This document shows positions 20,348 to 31,203 of a stretch of 64,000 bases of DNA, one piece after another; position 1 is the first letter of the stretch; each line of letters starts with the position of its first letter. The notes under the pieces were generated by a model. The model saw only the letters and a program-made list of their open reading frames with translations, ran no database searches and had not been told where the DNA came from. This DNA comes from Candidatus Sodalis endolongispinus (GTDB lineage: Bacteria > Pseudomonadota > Gammaproteobacteria > Enterobacterales > Enterobacteriaceae): the NCBI RefSeq assembly GCF_018777395.1, contig NZ_JAFJYC010000001.1:1240001-1304000 (forward strand), read 5' to 3'. The translations under genes were made by a program, and so were the position numbers.

Positions 20348-21700
20348 ATGACCCGACATTACGATTACCTCACTATCGGCGGCGGCAGCGGCGGCATTGC
20401 GTCAACTAATCGCGCTGCCCAGTACGGCCGTAAATGTGCGCTGATTGAAGCCAAATACCTTGGCGGCACCTGTGTCAACGTGGGTTGCGTTCCAAAAAAA
20501 GTGATGTGGCACGCCGCGCAAATTGCCGAGGCGGTAAGGCTGTATGCGCCCGATTACGGGTTCAGCACGACCGTCGACAAATTCGACTGGCGCACCTTGG
20601 TCGAAAGCCGCAGCGTCTATATCGATCGCATTCATCAATCCTACGAACGGGTGCTGGGCAATAATCATGTCGATGTCATTCACGGCTTCGCCCGTTTTGT
20701 TGATGCGCATACCGTGGAGGTGAACGGCGAGCGCATCACCGCCGATCACATATTAATAGCGACCGGCGGCCGTCCAAGCAAAGTGGCTATCCCGGGCGCG
20801 GAATATGGCATTGATTCCGACGGCTTCTTTGCGCTGGACGCCATGCCGGAACGCGTCGCGGTCGTAGGCGCCGGTTATATCGCGGTGGAAATCGCGGGTG
20901 TGCTTAACGGCCTGGGCGCCAAGACCCATCTGTTTGTTCGTAAACACGCGCCGCTGCGCAGCTTTGATCCGCTGATTGTCGAGACGTTGGTCGAGGTGAT
21001 GCAGGCAGAAGGGCCGGCGCTTCATACCGGTTCGGTGCCGCGATCGGTGGCGAAAAACCCCGACGGCAGCCTGACGCTGACGCTGCAAAATGAACAGCAA
21101 TTTACCGTTGACGCGTTGATTTGGGCCATTGGCCGCGAGCCGGCCACCGATAATCTCAATCTGGCGGCGGCGGGCGTAAAAACCGACGATACCGGCCACA
21201 TTCAGGTAGATAAATACCAAAACACCAATGTGTCGGGTATTTACGCCGTTGGCGATAATACCGGCGCGGTTGAGTTAACGCCGGTAGCGGTCGCCGCCGG
21301 TCGCAGGCTGTCGGAGCGCTTGTTTAACAACAAGCCGGAAGAGCATCTGGACTATGATCTGATCCCGACGGTGGTTTTCAGCCATCCCCCTATCGGCGCC
21401 ATTGGTCTGACTGAGCCAGAGGCCCGGGAGAAGTACGGTGACGCTGAGGTCAACGTCTACCAGACATCTTTCACTTCCATGTACACCGCGGTCACCCGGC
21501 ATCGTCAGCCGTGCCGTATGAAGCTGGTTTGTGTCGGTCCGCAAGAGAAAATTGTCGGTCTGCATGGTATCGGTTTTGGCATGGATGAAATGCTGCAGGG
21601 TTTTGCGGTCGCCATCAAAATGGGTGCCACCAAGCAGGATTTTGACAATACCGTGGCTATCCATCCGACCGCAGCGGAAGAGCTGGTGACAATGCGTTAA
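20348..21700 (+). CDS. gor: Glutathione reductase (NADPH)
   Basis: Gor reduces glutathione disulfide with NADPH. The 450-residue flavoprotein has the FAD motif [15 protein letters not shown], the redox-active disulfide in [13 protein letters not shown], the NADPH-binding fold around [17 protein letters not shown], and the C-terminal catalytic histidine in [11 protein letters not shown]. Start ATG at 20348 matches the E. coli protein length (450). The frame is intact. Confidence 0.96.
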   Translation: MTRHYDYLTIGGGSGGIASTNRAAQYGRKCALIEAKYLGGTCVNVGCVPKKVMWHAAQIAEAVRLYAPDYGFSTTVDKFDWRTLVESRSVYIDRIHQSYERVLGNNHVDVIHGFARFVDAHTVEVNGERITADHILIATGGRPSKVAIPGAEYGIDSDGFFALDAMPERVAVVGAGYIAVEIAGVLNGLGAKTHLFVRKHAPLRSFDPLIVETLVEVMQAEGPALHTGSVPRSVAKNPDGSLTLTLQNEQQFTVDALIWAIGREPATDNLNLAAAGVKTDDTGHIQVDKYQNTNVSGIYAVGDNTGAVELTPVAVAAGRRLSERLFNNKPEEHLDYDLIPTVVFSHPPIGAIGLTEPEAREKYGDAEVNVYQTSFTSMYTAVTRHRQPCRMKLVCVGPQEKIVGLHGIGFGMDEMLQGFAVAIKMGATKQDFDNTVAIHPTAAEELVTMR

Positions 21701-21716
21701 GCTATCTTTCATTTCT

Positions 21717-21750
21717 CACGGGCCTGCAACAGCGCCCGTGTGTTCCCTTT
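21717..21750 (+). terminator. Possible terminator after gor
   Basis: A 7-bp stem CACGGGC / GCCCGTG with a 10-base loop lies 17 bp after the gor stop. It is followed by a weak, interrupted T-rich stretch, so confidence is limited. Confidence 0.4.
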
Positions 21751-21881
21751 CCGTCCCCATTCCAGCAGCCAATTGAACTTACTGCCAAGACATTGCCGCG
21801 ATGCCGGCCCCTCAGTCGGGATCATTGGCTATAATTATTTCCATTAGGGCTATTAATGCTGGGCTGACTTCGAGAGGGACT

Positions 21882-22951
21882 ATGGCCGAAAAAAAGACGC
21901 ATGCCGCGACCGCCCGGGAACCGGAAATTACCACTCCGCTGACCACGCTTCATACCTGCCATGAGTCGATTGATAAGGTTGCCCACCGTTCAGGACGGTT
22001 GATCGAAAAGATCTGCGCTTATCCGGTGGTAGCGCATTTGATCCGCGCCGCGGAGCGCTTTAGCGATCGCATGGGGAGCCAGTTTGGCGCCGCGATTACC
22101 TATTTTCCTTTCTTTTCTTAATTCCTATTTTGATGGTGTCGTTTGCCGGTGTCGGTTTTTTTCTGGCGTCCAACCCGGATATCCTGACCGATTTGATTAA
22201 TAAAATAGCCGACAGTATCAGCGAGCAAACGCTGGCGACCACGCTGAAAAATACGGTGCGTACGGCCGTGCAACAGTGCACCACGGTCGGCATCACCGGT
22301 CTGCTGGTCGCGCTCTACTCAGGGCTGAATTGGATGGGCAACCTGCGAGAGGCTATCCGCGCCCAACTGCGTGACGAATGGGAACGCAATCCCCAGGATC
22401 AGGAGAAATTTTACCTGAAATATTTGCGCGATCTGATTTCCCTGATAGGTCTGGTGGTGGCGCTGATTGTCACGCTGTCGCTGACGTCAGTCTTCGCCGG
22501 CGCCCAGGATCAGATTATCAGGGCGATGGGGCTCGATAATGTTACCTGGCTGCGGCCGGTGATGGTAGTGACGGGCATGACGCTATCTATGCTAGCTAAC
22601 TTCCTGTTATTTCTGTGTATATTTTGGGTCATACCCCGTCACAAGCCGCGTAATAAAGCCATTTTCCGCGGGGCGCTGATGGCGGCGTTTGGTTTCGAGA
22701 TAATCAAAATCATTATGACCATGACGCTACCCCAGCTGGCCAAATCGCCCTCTGGCGCCGCTTTCGGCTCGGTTATCGGGCTGATGGCGTTCTTCTATTT
22801 CTTTGCCCGGCTGACGCTGTTCTGCGCCGCCTGGATAGGCACCGCCGACTACGCCAAAAAAAACAGTCACCCCCGGGACGCGGCGGACGCAACCTCCGAC
22901 CCGACCGATAACGGTTACGATGCCGCCGTTCATCGGCACGGCGACGCCTGA
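21882..22951 (+). pseudogene. yhjD: YhjD-type inner-membrane protein, frameshifted
   Basis: YhjD belongs to the YihY/RNase BN-like family of multi-pass membrane proteins; it is linked to lipopolysaccharide-precursor export in E. coli genetics. Codons from 21882 encode the soluble N-terminus up to GAAITYFPFFS, stop near 22121. The rest continues one frame over from about 22120 (MVSFAGVGFFLASNPDILTD) through the membrane region to 22951. A one-base indel in the T/C-rich run at about 22105-22120 explains this. The 3' end runs into a 52-bp tandem repeat, so the native C-terminus may also be altered. Position after gor and before yhjE fits the E. coli order. Confidence 0.85.
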
Positions 22952-23145
22952 ACCACCGCCCCGGTGGCGAGACGCCACCGCTCATCGGCACGGTGCCGCC
23001 TGCGACATCGCTCCGGCGGCCAGACGCCACCGCTCATCGGCACGGCGACGACTGAGACATCGCTCCGGCGGCCAGACGCCACCGCTCATTGGCACGGCGA
23101 CGCCTGAGACATCGCTCCGGCGGCCAGACGCCACCGCTGGGGTAA
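22925..23145. repeat. 52-bp GC-rich tandem repeat, about four copies
   Basis: GACATCGCTCCGGCGGCCAG recurs at 23004, 23056 and 23108, exactly 52 bp apart. A more diverged unit precedes it at ~22951 and a half unit with TCATCGGCACGGCGACGCCT at ~22930. The last three units differ by only a few bases. The period is not a multiple of three and the array crosses the yhjD stop. There are no unique spacers, so it is not a CRISPR array. Confidence 0.9.
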
Positions 23146-23165
23146 AGCCGGCCGCCGAAAAATAA

Positions 23166-23576
23166 CATGCGGTGGCGTCAATAGACCGCGCCGCACGGCT
23201 CTGCCGCGCTATTGCTAAGCGCCCGGGAGGCGGTGGCACGTCATCGTCCTGCAGGATATGTTGGCGTAACCTTAATCGGCAGCGGAGTATGCCAAATGAT
23301 TAGCGTTACGGCAGTGTTTTATACTAACTTTTACATATTTACAACCACAAACCAGCATTTATCGCTAGGGGGTAATTTTTCTTACGGGTTTTTACAGAAA
23401 TTAACTCTGCTGCAAACACTTTCTCCGGCGGCTTTCCCTGCGGAAACATCATGAGGAGGCATAATCTGCTGCTGGCGGGGGGAAATGACTAATTGGTAAA
23501 AATTCAGACATTGAAATGCCTTATTTCTCTGTCTAAGATGCCTATCTTTTCCGTAGTTGACCAATAAGAAACAATT
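23166..23576. other. Spacer upstream of yhjE
   Basis: About 410 bp between the tandem repeat and yhjE. The right half is AT-rich and is the likely promoter region of yhjE; I see no clear operator, RNA gene or coding frame. Confidence 0.4.
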
Positions 23577-24883
23577 ATGCAAGCCTCAGCAGCACCGACT
23601 CTGGATTCCGACGCAGCCGCCCCTCCCGTTAATTCACGGGGTAAAGTGATTGTTGCGTCGTTGATCGGCACCGCCATCGAATTCTTCGATTTCTATATTT
23701 ATGCCACCGCCGCGGTTATTGTTTTCCCGCATATCTTTTTCCCGCAGGGGTACGACACCGCCGCCACGCTACAATCCCTGGCCACCTTCGCCACCGCGTT
23801 TATCGCCCGGCCGATTGGCTCAGCGCTGTTCGGCCATTTTGGCGATCGTGCCGGCCGCAAAGTGACCTTGGTGGCCTCCTTACTCACCATGGGCATCTCA
23901 ACGGTGGTGATAGGCCTTCTGCCGGGCTATCAGACGATTGGCGTACTGGCGCCGCTGCTGCTGGCGCTGGCCCGTTTCGGCCAGGGTCTTGGCCTGGGGG
24001 GAGAATGGGGCGGCGCGGCGATGCTGGCGACCGAAAACGCGCCTTGTATGGCTCCTTCCCGCAGTTGGGCGCGCCCATCGGCTTCTTCTTCGCCAACGGC
24101 ATGTTCTTGCTGCTTTCCTGGCTGCTGACCGACGAACAGTTTATGAGCTGGGGCTGGCGCGTGCCTTTCCTGCTGTCGGCCGTCCTGGTGCTGATTGGGC
24201 TGTATGTGCGCGTTTCGCTGCATGAAACGCCGGTTTTCGCCAAAATCGCCAAGGCGAAGGCGCAGGTACGCATGCCTATTGGTACCCTGCTTAACCAGCA
24301 TTTGAAAATGACCATCATCGCTACGTTTATCATGGTGGCCACTTATACCCTATTCTATATTATGACGGTATTCTCCATGACCTACGGTACGGCGCCCATG
24401 CCGCGCGGTCTGGGATTCTCGCGCAACGATTTTCTGCTGATGCTGATGATTGGCGTTATCGGTTTCGGTTTGATGGTCCCCATCGCCGGTCAATTGGCGG
24501 ATAAGTTCGGCCGCCGCTACACCATGATAGCCATTACGGTTTTGATTATAGCGTTTGCGTTGGTGTTCCCGTCGCTGCTGGGTTCGGGGAATGTCTAGCT
24601 GGTGATGGCGTTTCTGTTATGCGGCTTTATGGTGATGGGCCTCACGTTCGGCCCCATGGGTGCACTGTTGCCGGAGCTGTTTCCCACCGAAGTTCGCTAT
24701 ACCGGCGCCTCTTTTTCCTATAATGTGGCGTCAATCATCGGTGCATCGGTCGCCCCGTACATTGCCGCCTGGCTTACCGCCAATTACGGGTTGTTCTACG
24801 TGGGGATTTACCTGGCGACGATTGCCTGCCTGACATTACTGGCGCTGTTGGCGTCGCATGAGACACGGCACAGGGCGCTTTAA
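23577..24883 (+). pseudogene. yhjE: YhjE-type MFS transporter, frameshift plus stop
   Basis: YhjE is a 12-segment major facilitator of the metabolite/proton symporter group (KgtP/ProP-like). The first frame reads GTAIEFFDFYIYATAAVIVF, GHFGDRAGRKVTLVASLLTM and LGLGGEWGGAAMLATENAP, then shifts near 24050. The second frame carries the rest, broken by TAG at 24596-24598. After that the same frame resumes LLCGFMVMGLTFGPMGALLP, ELFPTEVRYTGASFSYN to the family C-terminus. At least one indel and one nonsense mutation make it non-functional. Confidence 0.9.
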
Positions 24884-24925
24884 TTTGCGCGGCTTAGCGG
24901 CCGGCCGGTAAAGATAACGGTAATG

Positions 24926-24961
24926 ACGGGCTGTCATCCCAGCGGATGCGGCCCGTTTTTT
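24926..24961 (+). terminator. Hairpin terminator after yhjE
   Basis: ACGGGC at 24926 pairs with GCCCGT at 24951, and the descending arm runs into six T residues. The 19-base loop is long but may fold internally. It separates yhjE from cdh. Confidence 0.55.
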
Positions 24962-24994
24962 AATGCGGCGTAGAGAACATGAAGAGGATGACCC

Positions 24995-25769
24995 ATGACG
25001 TGGCAACAGATCAAATATGCGCTGCTGCTGGTGATTGTTATTTTGGTTGCGGCGCTTGGCGCCTGGCAATATTACCACACTTCCTCGCCGACACATCCCG
25101 ACGCCCTGTGGGGGATAGTCAGTGAGAAATGCGTGCCGAATCAACTTCAGCGTGGGGATCCGGCGCCGTGCAGCGAGGTCAATACCGCTGCCGGCTATGG
25201 TATTTAAAGATGATTTTGTCGGGCCGCTGCAGTTTTTATTAATGCCTACCGATAAAATCAGCGGTATCGAAAGCCCACGTTTACTCTCTACCTCGACGCC
25301 CAATTTCTTTTATCTTGCCTGGCAGGCCAGACATTTTCTATCCGAGAGGCGGGGTAAGCCTATCGGAGACCGTGATTTGTCGCTGGCGATCAATTCCGCC
25401 TATGGCCGGACGCAAAATCAGCTGAATATCCATATTTCCTGTCTGCGGCCGGATATCCGCGAGCGGCTGGACAACGATGCCGCCAATATCAGCACCGAAT
25501 GGCAACCGCTGGCGCAACCGATTCTATGCCACAAATATCTGGCCAGGCGTATTTCCACGGCTGGCCTGGCGGCGCAAAGCCCCTTTTTGCTGCTGGCGCG
25601 TGAAGTACCGGATGCTGCTGAGGAGATGGGCGAATACGGTATGGCGCTGGCGCCGCTACTGGATGGCTCATTGGTGCTTCTGGCCAGCCAGCGCAGTCTG
25701 CTGCACCGCAATACCGGCACGATTGAAGAGATTCAGGATCACAGCTGCGCCATTCTGAACGGTCATTGA
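24995..25769 (+). pseudogene. cdh: CDP-diacylglycerol pyrophosphatase, frameshifted
   Basis: Cdh hydrolyses CDP-diacylglycerol to phosphatidate and CMP at the inner membrane. The first frame has an N-terminal membrane anchor (LLLVIVILVAALGAWQYY) and CVPNQLQRGDPAPCSEVNTA, ending at 25207. The remainder continues in another frame from about 25198: FKDDFVGPLQFLLMPTDKIS, STPNFFYLAWQARHFLSERR and EEIQDHSCAILNGH. The indel lies near 25199. The histidine-rich active-site motif is also degraded: where E. coli has NHFHIHISC this gene has NQLNIHISC, so two of three histidines are gone. It is dead on two counts. Confidence 0.88.
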
Positions 25770-25814
25770 CCAACCCGACAGCGGGTTGGCGCCCGCCGCC
25801 GGAGGCGATACCGG

Positions 25815-27872
25815 TTACTTTTTGATATTCATTTCTTTTAATATCGGCGCGCACTGATTATCCTCGCCGCCGCTCGGGGAAATGAGCGCCAGCAGCGCCG
25901 CCGCCGGCGTTACCACCGCCCCCAGCACAACGGCTGCGGCGCCGCGAGCGACGAGCGGCCCCGGTTTCACGCCGGCGGAAGGATTTTTATAGGTGCCACG
26001 CACATACAGCGGCGATCGCAGCGTCACAATGCGCGCGCCTTTACTATCGGGATTGATCGACAAATCCAGCCTTTCGGTACCCAGGTTGGTGGTGCCGTCA
26101 ACATGAATGACCGCGTTTTCCGTGTCGAACAGGAACAGTCGCGGCTGCGCCAGACCGTTATTGACATTGACGTCCGCCGCGGCACAGTTGATTTTCACCT
26201 GCTCGTCGCCAAAAAGCTTACCGACGACGTAATTACCGACGTTGAGACCGGCGATTTCCATCAAATTACGGCTGATAATGCCATCGTTCATCAACAGCCG
26301 CAGATTACCATTGCTGCTGCCCAACAGCGCCGCGACGGAATTGCCGGTGCCGGTAAATTGCGCATCGTCATTTAACTGGCCCATACTGCTGCGCATCGCT
26401 TCGACGCTCGGGAACAGCGCTTTTAGTTGCAGGCCACGGGCATGAAGATCCGCGCGGCCGCGCATCGGCGTGCGTTGCCCTTCCAGGCGGATGGTGGCGT
26501 TAAGCGTACCGCGCGCCATGCCAAAGCGCAGCGGATCCAGCAACAGCTCACCATTATCCAGCTTCAGATGGGTATAAAGATCGCTTAACGGTAGCGCATC
26601 GCCGTGTTCGATATCCTCGCCGGTAAACTTCACGTCCGCATCCATCTTGGACCAGCTGGCGGTATCGAATTTGTCATACGGCAGCACCTTATCAGAGGGC
26701 TGTATCGATTTGGTTTTGGCCGCCTGTTTGCCGGACGCGGTGCCGGAGTCGGCACCGATAAGCGGCCACAAATCGGCAAAGCGCAGCCGATTTGACACCA
26801 GTTCGCCGCTCAGCGACGGCCGCGGTTTGCCTTGGCGGTATTCCAACGTACCGTGGATATCGCTCTGCCCAATCTTGCCGTTAAACTTCTCGTAACGGTA
26901 TCGGCCCGCATTTTTGCCTTTAAAATTGGCAACCAAATGTCCGTCGGTGTTATAGGGCGGCGAATCAGGCAGCACCACCCCGGTCAGCCCCTGCAAATCC
27001 CCGAGATTTTCTCCGGCGAGCCGCAGGCGCAAATTCAGACCACCGAAATTAAGCGGATCCTCAAGCGTCCCGGTGAACGCCACGCGGGTCCGACACGAGC
27101 GCACATCCGCCTGCAGCGGGAACGGGGTCCCCGCGCTACGCAGCGCCAGCATGCCGCCAATTTTTCCTGAGCCGCTAAGCGGTTCGTTGTTGTAAGTCCC
27201 CTCCGCTTTCCAGCCGAAAATGTAGTTGTTGTCATTTTTCGCCGCCGCCTGCTTATCGTCGCCGCTGCCGGTCAGTTCGGCCATAGCCACCGGTTTACCG
27301 AGCGGGTTTACCGTTAGATGAATATCCGCCTTGGCGATGGCGTCCTGATAATCAATCTTTCCACGATCGAAAACGATATCATCCACCTGAAAAGACCACG
27401 GCGAAACGGGTTTTTGGCTGTCTTTCTCGTCGCTGTTGGCCAGGTTGAAAGTCCAGTTATTCTTACCGTTCGCTAATCGTTTCAACGACGCATCAGGGCT
27501 GACCAAAGTAATACGCGGCAGATACACTTCACGGTGCAGTAGCGCTAAAGGGGCGATACTGGCCTCGATGCGTTTAAGCCGGGCAGTGTAGTCGCCCGGC
27601 ACATCTTGCGGGTTGCCTAACGAAATATCTTCCGCATGGATGTGCGGCCACGGCACCCAACTGCGCCAGCCGCGCTCGTCGCGCTTCCGGGACCATTGCA
27701 CGCCCAAATCGCCGTTAATCGCGAAGGGGCGCTGGAGTTCGGTGGAGACTTTTTCGTTTATGGTCGGTTTGAGGCGGTTCCAGTCAAACGTGGCGATAAA
27801 AATCACGATAGCCACGATGAGCAGCAGCAGAAACAGCACGATCCCACCTATCACTTTCTTGGTCCGTGTCAT
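25815..27872 (-). CDS. yhjG: AsmA-family inner-membrane-anchored protein YhjG
   Basis: The 685-residue product matches E. coli YhjG. AsmA-like proteins have one N-terminal membrane helix (here VIGGIVLFLLLLIVAIVIFI, residues ~6-25) and a long periplasmic beta-rich groove; relatives are implicated in phospholipid transport to the outer membrane. The AsmA start FDWNRLKPTINEKVSTELQR follows the helix, and the C-terminal AsmA domain includes RSPLYVRGTYKNPSAGVKPG. ATG at 27872 is chosen because it precedes the membrane helix with basic residues. The frame is intact. Confidence 0.9.
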   Translation of the reverse strand: MTRTKKVIGGIVLFLLLLIVAIVIFIATFDWNRLKPTINEKVSTELQRPFAINGDLGVQWSRKRDERGWRSWVPWPHIHAEDISLGNPQDVPGDYTARLKRIEASIAPLALLHREVYLPRITLVSPDASLKRLANGKNNWTFNLANSDEKDSQKPVSPWSFQVDDIVFDRGKIDYQDAIAKADIHLTVNPLGKPVAMAELTGSGDDKQAAAKNDNNYIFGWKAEGTYNNEPLSGSGKIGGMLALRSAGTPFPLQADVRSCRTRVAFTGTLEDPLNFGGLNLRLRLAGENLGDLQGLTGVVLPDSPPYNTDGHLVANFKGKNAGRYRYEKFNGKIGQSDIHGTLEYRQGKPRPSLSGELVSNRLRFADLWPLIGADSGTASGKQAAKTKSIQPSDKVLPYDKFDTASWSKMDADVKFTGEDIEHGDALPLSDLYTHLKLDNGELLLDPLRFGMARGTLNATIRLEGQRTPMRGRADLHARGLQLKALFPSVEAMRSSMGQLNDDAQFTGTGNSVAALLGSSNGNLRLLMNDGIISRNLMEIAGLNVGNYVVGKLFGDEQVKINCAAADVNVNNGLAQPRLFLFDTENAVIHVDGTTNLGTERLDLSINPDSKGARIVTLRSPLYVRGTYKNPSAGVKPGPLVARGAAAVVLGAVVTPAAALLALISPSGGEDNQCAPILKEMNIKK

Positions 27873-28375
27873 GAATGTCGATATCCTCGTTAGTCTTCCC
27901 CGATGCATTAATGATAGTTGAGGATTACGCGCCTGCCAGATTTGGCGGGTGAAACCGGCGGGAGATCAAGCGCAAAACTGGCGTGTCGCCAGAGGGTTAC
28001 ACCGCAGCGGCAGCGTGCCCAGGGTGCGGTGCCACTGCAACTCCTGCTGGCAAAGCGCGAAGCCATAGTCAGTGGGTGAATCGGCTGACAATAGCGCGGC
28101 GCGCTGGCCGTCGCACACCGCGAAGGGGGACCGCTGATAACCCGGGCATGCCGGAAATCGTCAGGTCGCCGGCAAAACTATCGGGTTTGCTTACTGCCGC
28201 AGCAGGGTGTCGACGGGTTTTGCATGGCGGGATAAACGTCGGGAAAGTCGCCGCAGTGACGATCCAGGTCATGATAAACTAAAACAACGTTTCAGCGGCT
28301 ATTGACTGCATCGATCATTCTGTTGAGACTAAGTGCCTATATCAGCTTTCTCTTTATATGACGGGCCAGCAAGCA
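27873..28375. other. Spacer between yhjG and kdgK, possible decayed gene
   Basis: About 500 bp. In E. coli the phosphodiesterase gene pdeH (yhjH) lies here, but no EAL-domain sequence is visible. On the minus strand between ~28150 and ~27970 one frame reads CDGQRAALLSADSPTDYGFA and ends ATRQFCA at a stop; it looks protein-like but I cannot assign it. The rest is probably the kdgK promoter. Confidence 0.4.
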
Positions 28376-29317
28376 ATGACCAGCAAAAAGATCGCCATTA
28401 TCGGCGAATGCATGATCGAATTGTCGCAAAAGGGCAGCGACGTTAAGCGCGGATTTGGCGGCGATACATTAAATACCTCAGTCTATCTCTCGCGCCTGGT
28501 CGCTGCCTCTGAGCTCAAGGTGCATTATATTACCGCCCTCGGTACCGACAGCTTTAGTGATGATATGCTAAAGGCCTGGCAACAGGAGGGGGTAGAAACC
28601 TCGCTCATTCAGCGCCTGGAGAACCGGTTGCCCGGGCTGTATTACATTGAAACCGACGCCCACGGCGAGCGTACTTTTTATTACTGGCGCAACGAGGCAG
28701 ACGCCCGTTACTGGCTGGAAAGCGCGTCGTCGGCTGACATTTTCTCGGCGCTGGCGGACTTCGATTACCTTTATTTAAGCGGGATAAGCATCGCCATCCT
28801 GTCGCCGCAAAGCCGCGAGCGTCTGCTGGCCCTGCTGCGGACCTGTCGTGCCAACGGCGGTAAAGTCATTTTTGACAATAATTACCGCCCGCGTTTGTGG
28901 CAGAGCCTGGAAGAAACCCAAGCGGCCTATCGCGACATCCTCGCCTGTACCGATATCGCCTTTCTGACGCTCGACGACGAGGACATGCTGTGGGGTAAAC
29001 AACCGGTAGACGCCGTACTTGAGCACACCCGCGCGCTGGGCGTCAGTGAAATTGTCATCAAACGCGGCGCCGATGCCTGTCTGGTGGCGGAAGCCAACGG
29101 GGCGTTGCAGGAAGTGCCCGCGGTGAGATTGCCGAAAGAAAAAGTGGTTGATACCACCGCCGCCGGTGACTCTTTTAGCGCCGGCTATCTGGCGGTGCGT
29201 CTGACCGGCGGCGGCGCGGCCACGGCCGCCGAGAGCGGGCATCGCACCGCCAGCACGGTTACCCAGTACCGTGGCGCCATTATACCGCGCGATGCCATGC
29301 CCACCCGGCAGGGCTGA
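28376..29317 (+). CDS. kdgK: 2-keto-3-deoxygluconate kinase
   Basis: KdgK phosphorylates 2-keto-3-deoxygluconate in pectin/hexuronate breakdown. The 313-residue product is a PfkB-type sugar kinase: KKIAIIGECMIELSQKG at the start, GFGGDTLNTSVYLSRL for substrate binding, and the PfkB signature DTTAAGDSFSAGYLAV with its catalytic aspartate near the end. E. coli KdgK is 309 residues and aligns throughout. I take ATG at 28376; an in-frame ATG at 28358 would add six residues. The frame is intact. Confidence 0.93.
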   Translation: MTSKKIAIIGECMIELSQKGSDVKRGFGGDTLNTSVYLSRLVAASELKVHYITALGTDSFSDDMLKAWQQEGVETSLIQRLENRLPGLYYIETDAHGERTFYYWRNEADARYWLESASSADIFSALADFDYLYLSGISIAILSPQSRERLLALLRTCRANGGKVIFDNNYRPRLWQSLEETQAAYRDILACTDIAFLTLDDEDMLWGKQPVDAVLEHTRALGVSEIVIKRGADACLVAEANGALQEVPAVRLPKEKVVDTTAAGDSFSAGYLAVRLTGGGAATAAESGHRTASTVTQYRGAIIPRDAMPTRQG

Positions 29318-29481
29318 TGGTCCTATCAAGGCAGCAACAGCGCTACAAACACGCCGGTGCTAAAAGCGCGACAGGCTGACAGCCGCCGCGACCAATGGGA
29401 TAATGTGGAAGATGGACGCCAAAAATCAAGACCTGAACAGGCTACCGTCCGCTGACCGACCGCACGGTGATAGCGCCTCTC

Positions 29482-30968
29482 TCACGAGGCCGGCGGTATA
29501 TCGGTGACCTCCGGCTTGCTCTCGTCAATCGTCGCCGGCAGCGGGCCTGGATCCATGATGTGCTCGTAGATCTCCTGCAGCGCCTTCATGTTCACCTCCG
29601 GCTCGCCGTTTGGCTGCATCAGCACCAGAGTGGCGTTTTGCGACAGCTGACCGCGCAATTCCTGATTCAGCCTTTGCAGCGTCAGCCCGCCAAGAAAAGC
29701 GCTACGCAATTTCTGATACTGTTCCGGCGCGATATCCACGACCTCATTTTGCTTAGAGCGTAAACGCTGACTCATCAAAACGTCGGTGCTGGTGCGCGCG
29801 TAAGTGGCGAACAGCGTGCTCAATTCACCGGTTTTGCGCGCCATTAGCGCGTCGAATTCCGCCTGGCTCAAGCCATTGTTGCGCACATTGGCCAGCTCGT
29901 GGGCGACGAAGGTCATCGACGGCGTCAAATTATCCGCTGACGTATCGACGTGAATCGCACACTGAGCGCGTAAATAGTTAACATTGCAGTCAAAGCGCAA
30001 ATTAGTCTGCTTCAGGTCGCTTTCCTTGAGCGCCTGCTGCAAATGCATATACAGCGCCTCGCGCGCCAGATCCCCGCGCCCATAACGATTCAACGATTGC
30101 GAATCACGTATAGGCTGCCACGGGCTGTCCCAGACGAGCTTAAGACTGTCGTAGCCGCCTGCTTCGCTAAACAGGCTCACGGGTTGATGCGGTAACGGCG
30201 ACATCGTCGGCATGGTCGCCGGCGTGTCGCGTTTGCCCTGCAGCGCAGAGAAGCTTTTAACGATCTGCTCATTAAGGGCGCGCCCGTCCACATTGCCGAC
30301 CACATACAGCGTCATGGCGTCTGGGGTGTACCATTGCTGGTAGAAATGCTGCAATTGTTCGGCATCCACCGGAGATTTTTCGTCGGCGTATCCGGGCTGT
30401 GAGCCAGCAGCAACGACCCTTTCAGGCGATAATGCCACCAGCTGTTGCGCGGGTTATCCGGTACCGTCGCCACCGGATCCGCTGCCGCCAGCGCCTGCTG
30501 CACCGCGGCCGGGGTAATGGACAGCTGGCCAGCCGTATTGACCATCCATTTCAACGCTTCTTTGACTAAATCCGGCCGGCCGTTCGGCAAACTGAGGCTA
30601 TACAATGTCGTATCATAGGAAACGCGCGCCGGCGGCTGCGGCCGCTGTTCATTCTCGCCCTGCTGCCATAAGGAGGTAAGCTGCGCGTTGGTGAATTTTT
30701 CGCTGTGCGTCAGGGCCAAACGGGCAACAAGACGCGCGAAACCGGTTTGCTGGGCGGTTTCTGCCAGCGAACCGGTATTGACCATCAGCCGCAATTCTAT
30801 ACGGTCGTTTGGCCGCTGTGGCGTCGTCAGGACTTGCCAGGCGAAACCATTGCTCAGTTTTCCCTGCTGCCAGGCGGCATCGGGTTGTAATGCTTCCGGC
30901 CTGTGCCCACCCGCCCGATGTCACCAGTAAAACACCACTTAAAAAAGACGAATGCCGGTGCCCTGCAT
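29482..30968 (-). pseudogene. yhjJ: YhjJ-type M16 (insulinase-like) periplasmic protein, three frameshifts
   Basis: E. coli YhjJ is a ~498-residue exported M16-family protein. Here ATG at 30968 reads MQGTGIRLF then stops because of a shift in the CTTTTTT run near 30940. The signal peptide continues in the next frame (LSGVLLVTSGGWAQA) and shifts again near 30905 into EALQPDAAWQQGKLSNGF. A third shift lies near 30370, between LKGSLLLAHSPDTPTK and SPVDAEQLQHFYQQWYTPDA. The C-terminal half is open to the stop at 29482 and ends PEVTDIPPAS, like E. coli. The inverted zinc motif HxxEH is not evident, consistent with the inactive-protease side of the family. Confidence 0.9.
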
Positions 30969-31203
30969 GTGAACCCCTACTCAATCAGTACCAATGAAAA
31001 ACCTAAATCTCACTTTGACGGTTGACTGTGCTTTGCATCGTTTTTACGTTTCCGCCGAAAAAAAAGTGTGGCGCAAAGTGTACCATGTTGTTAGACAACG
31101 GACCTTTGCAGATGTCACCCCGCAGCAGAAAATATTACCTTCTGGAGGCATGGCAGGACAAAAAATGGACAGAGGCCGCTGGACTGGCGCAAGCGACAGG
31201 AAA

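Noticed and set aside
22925-23145. Possible CRISPR array
   Set aside because: The 52-bp units are directly adjacent with no unique spacers, and no cas genes are nearby.
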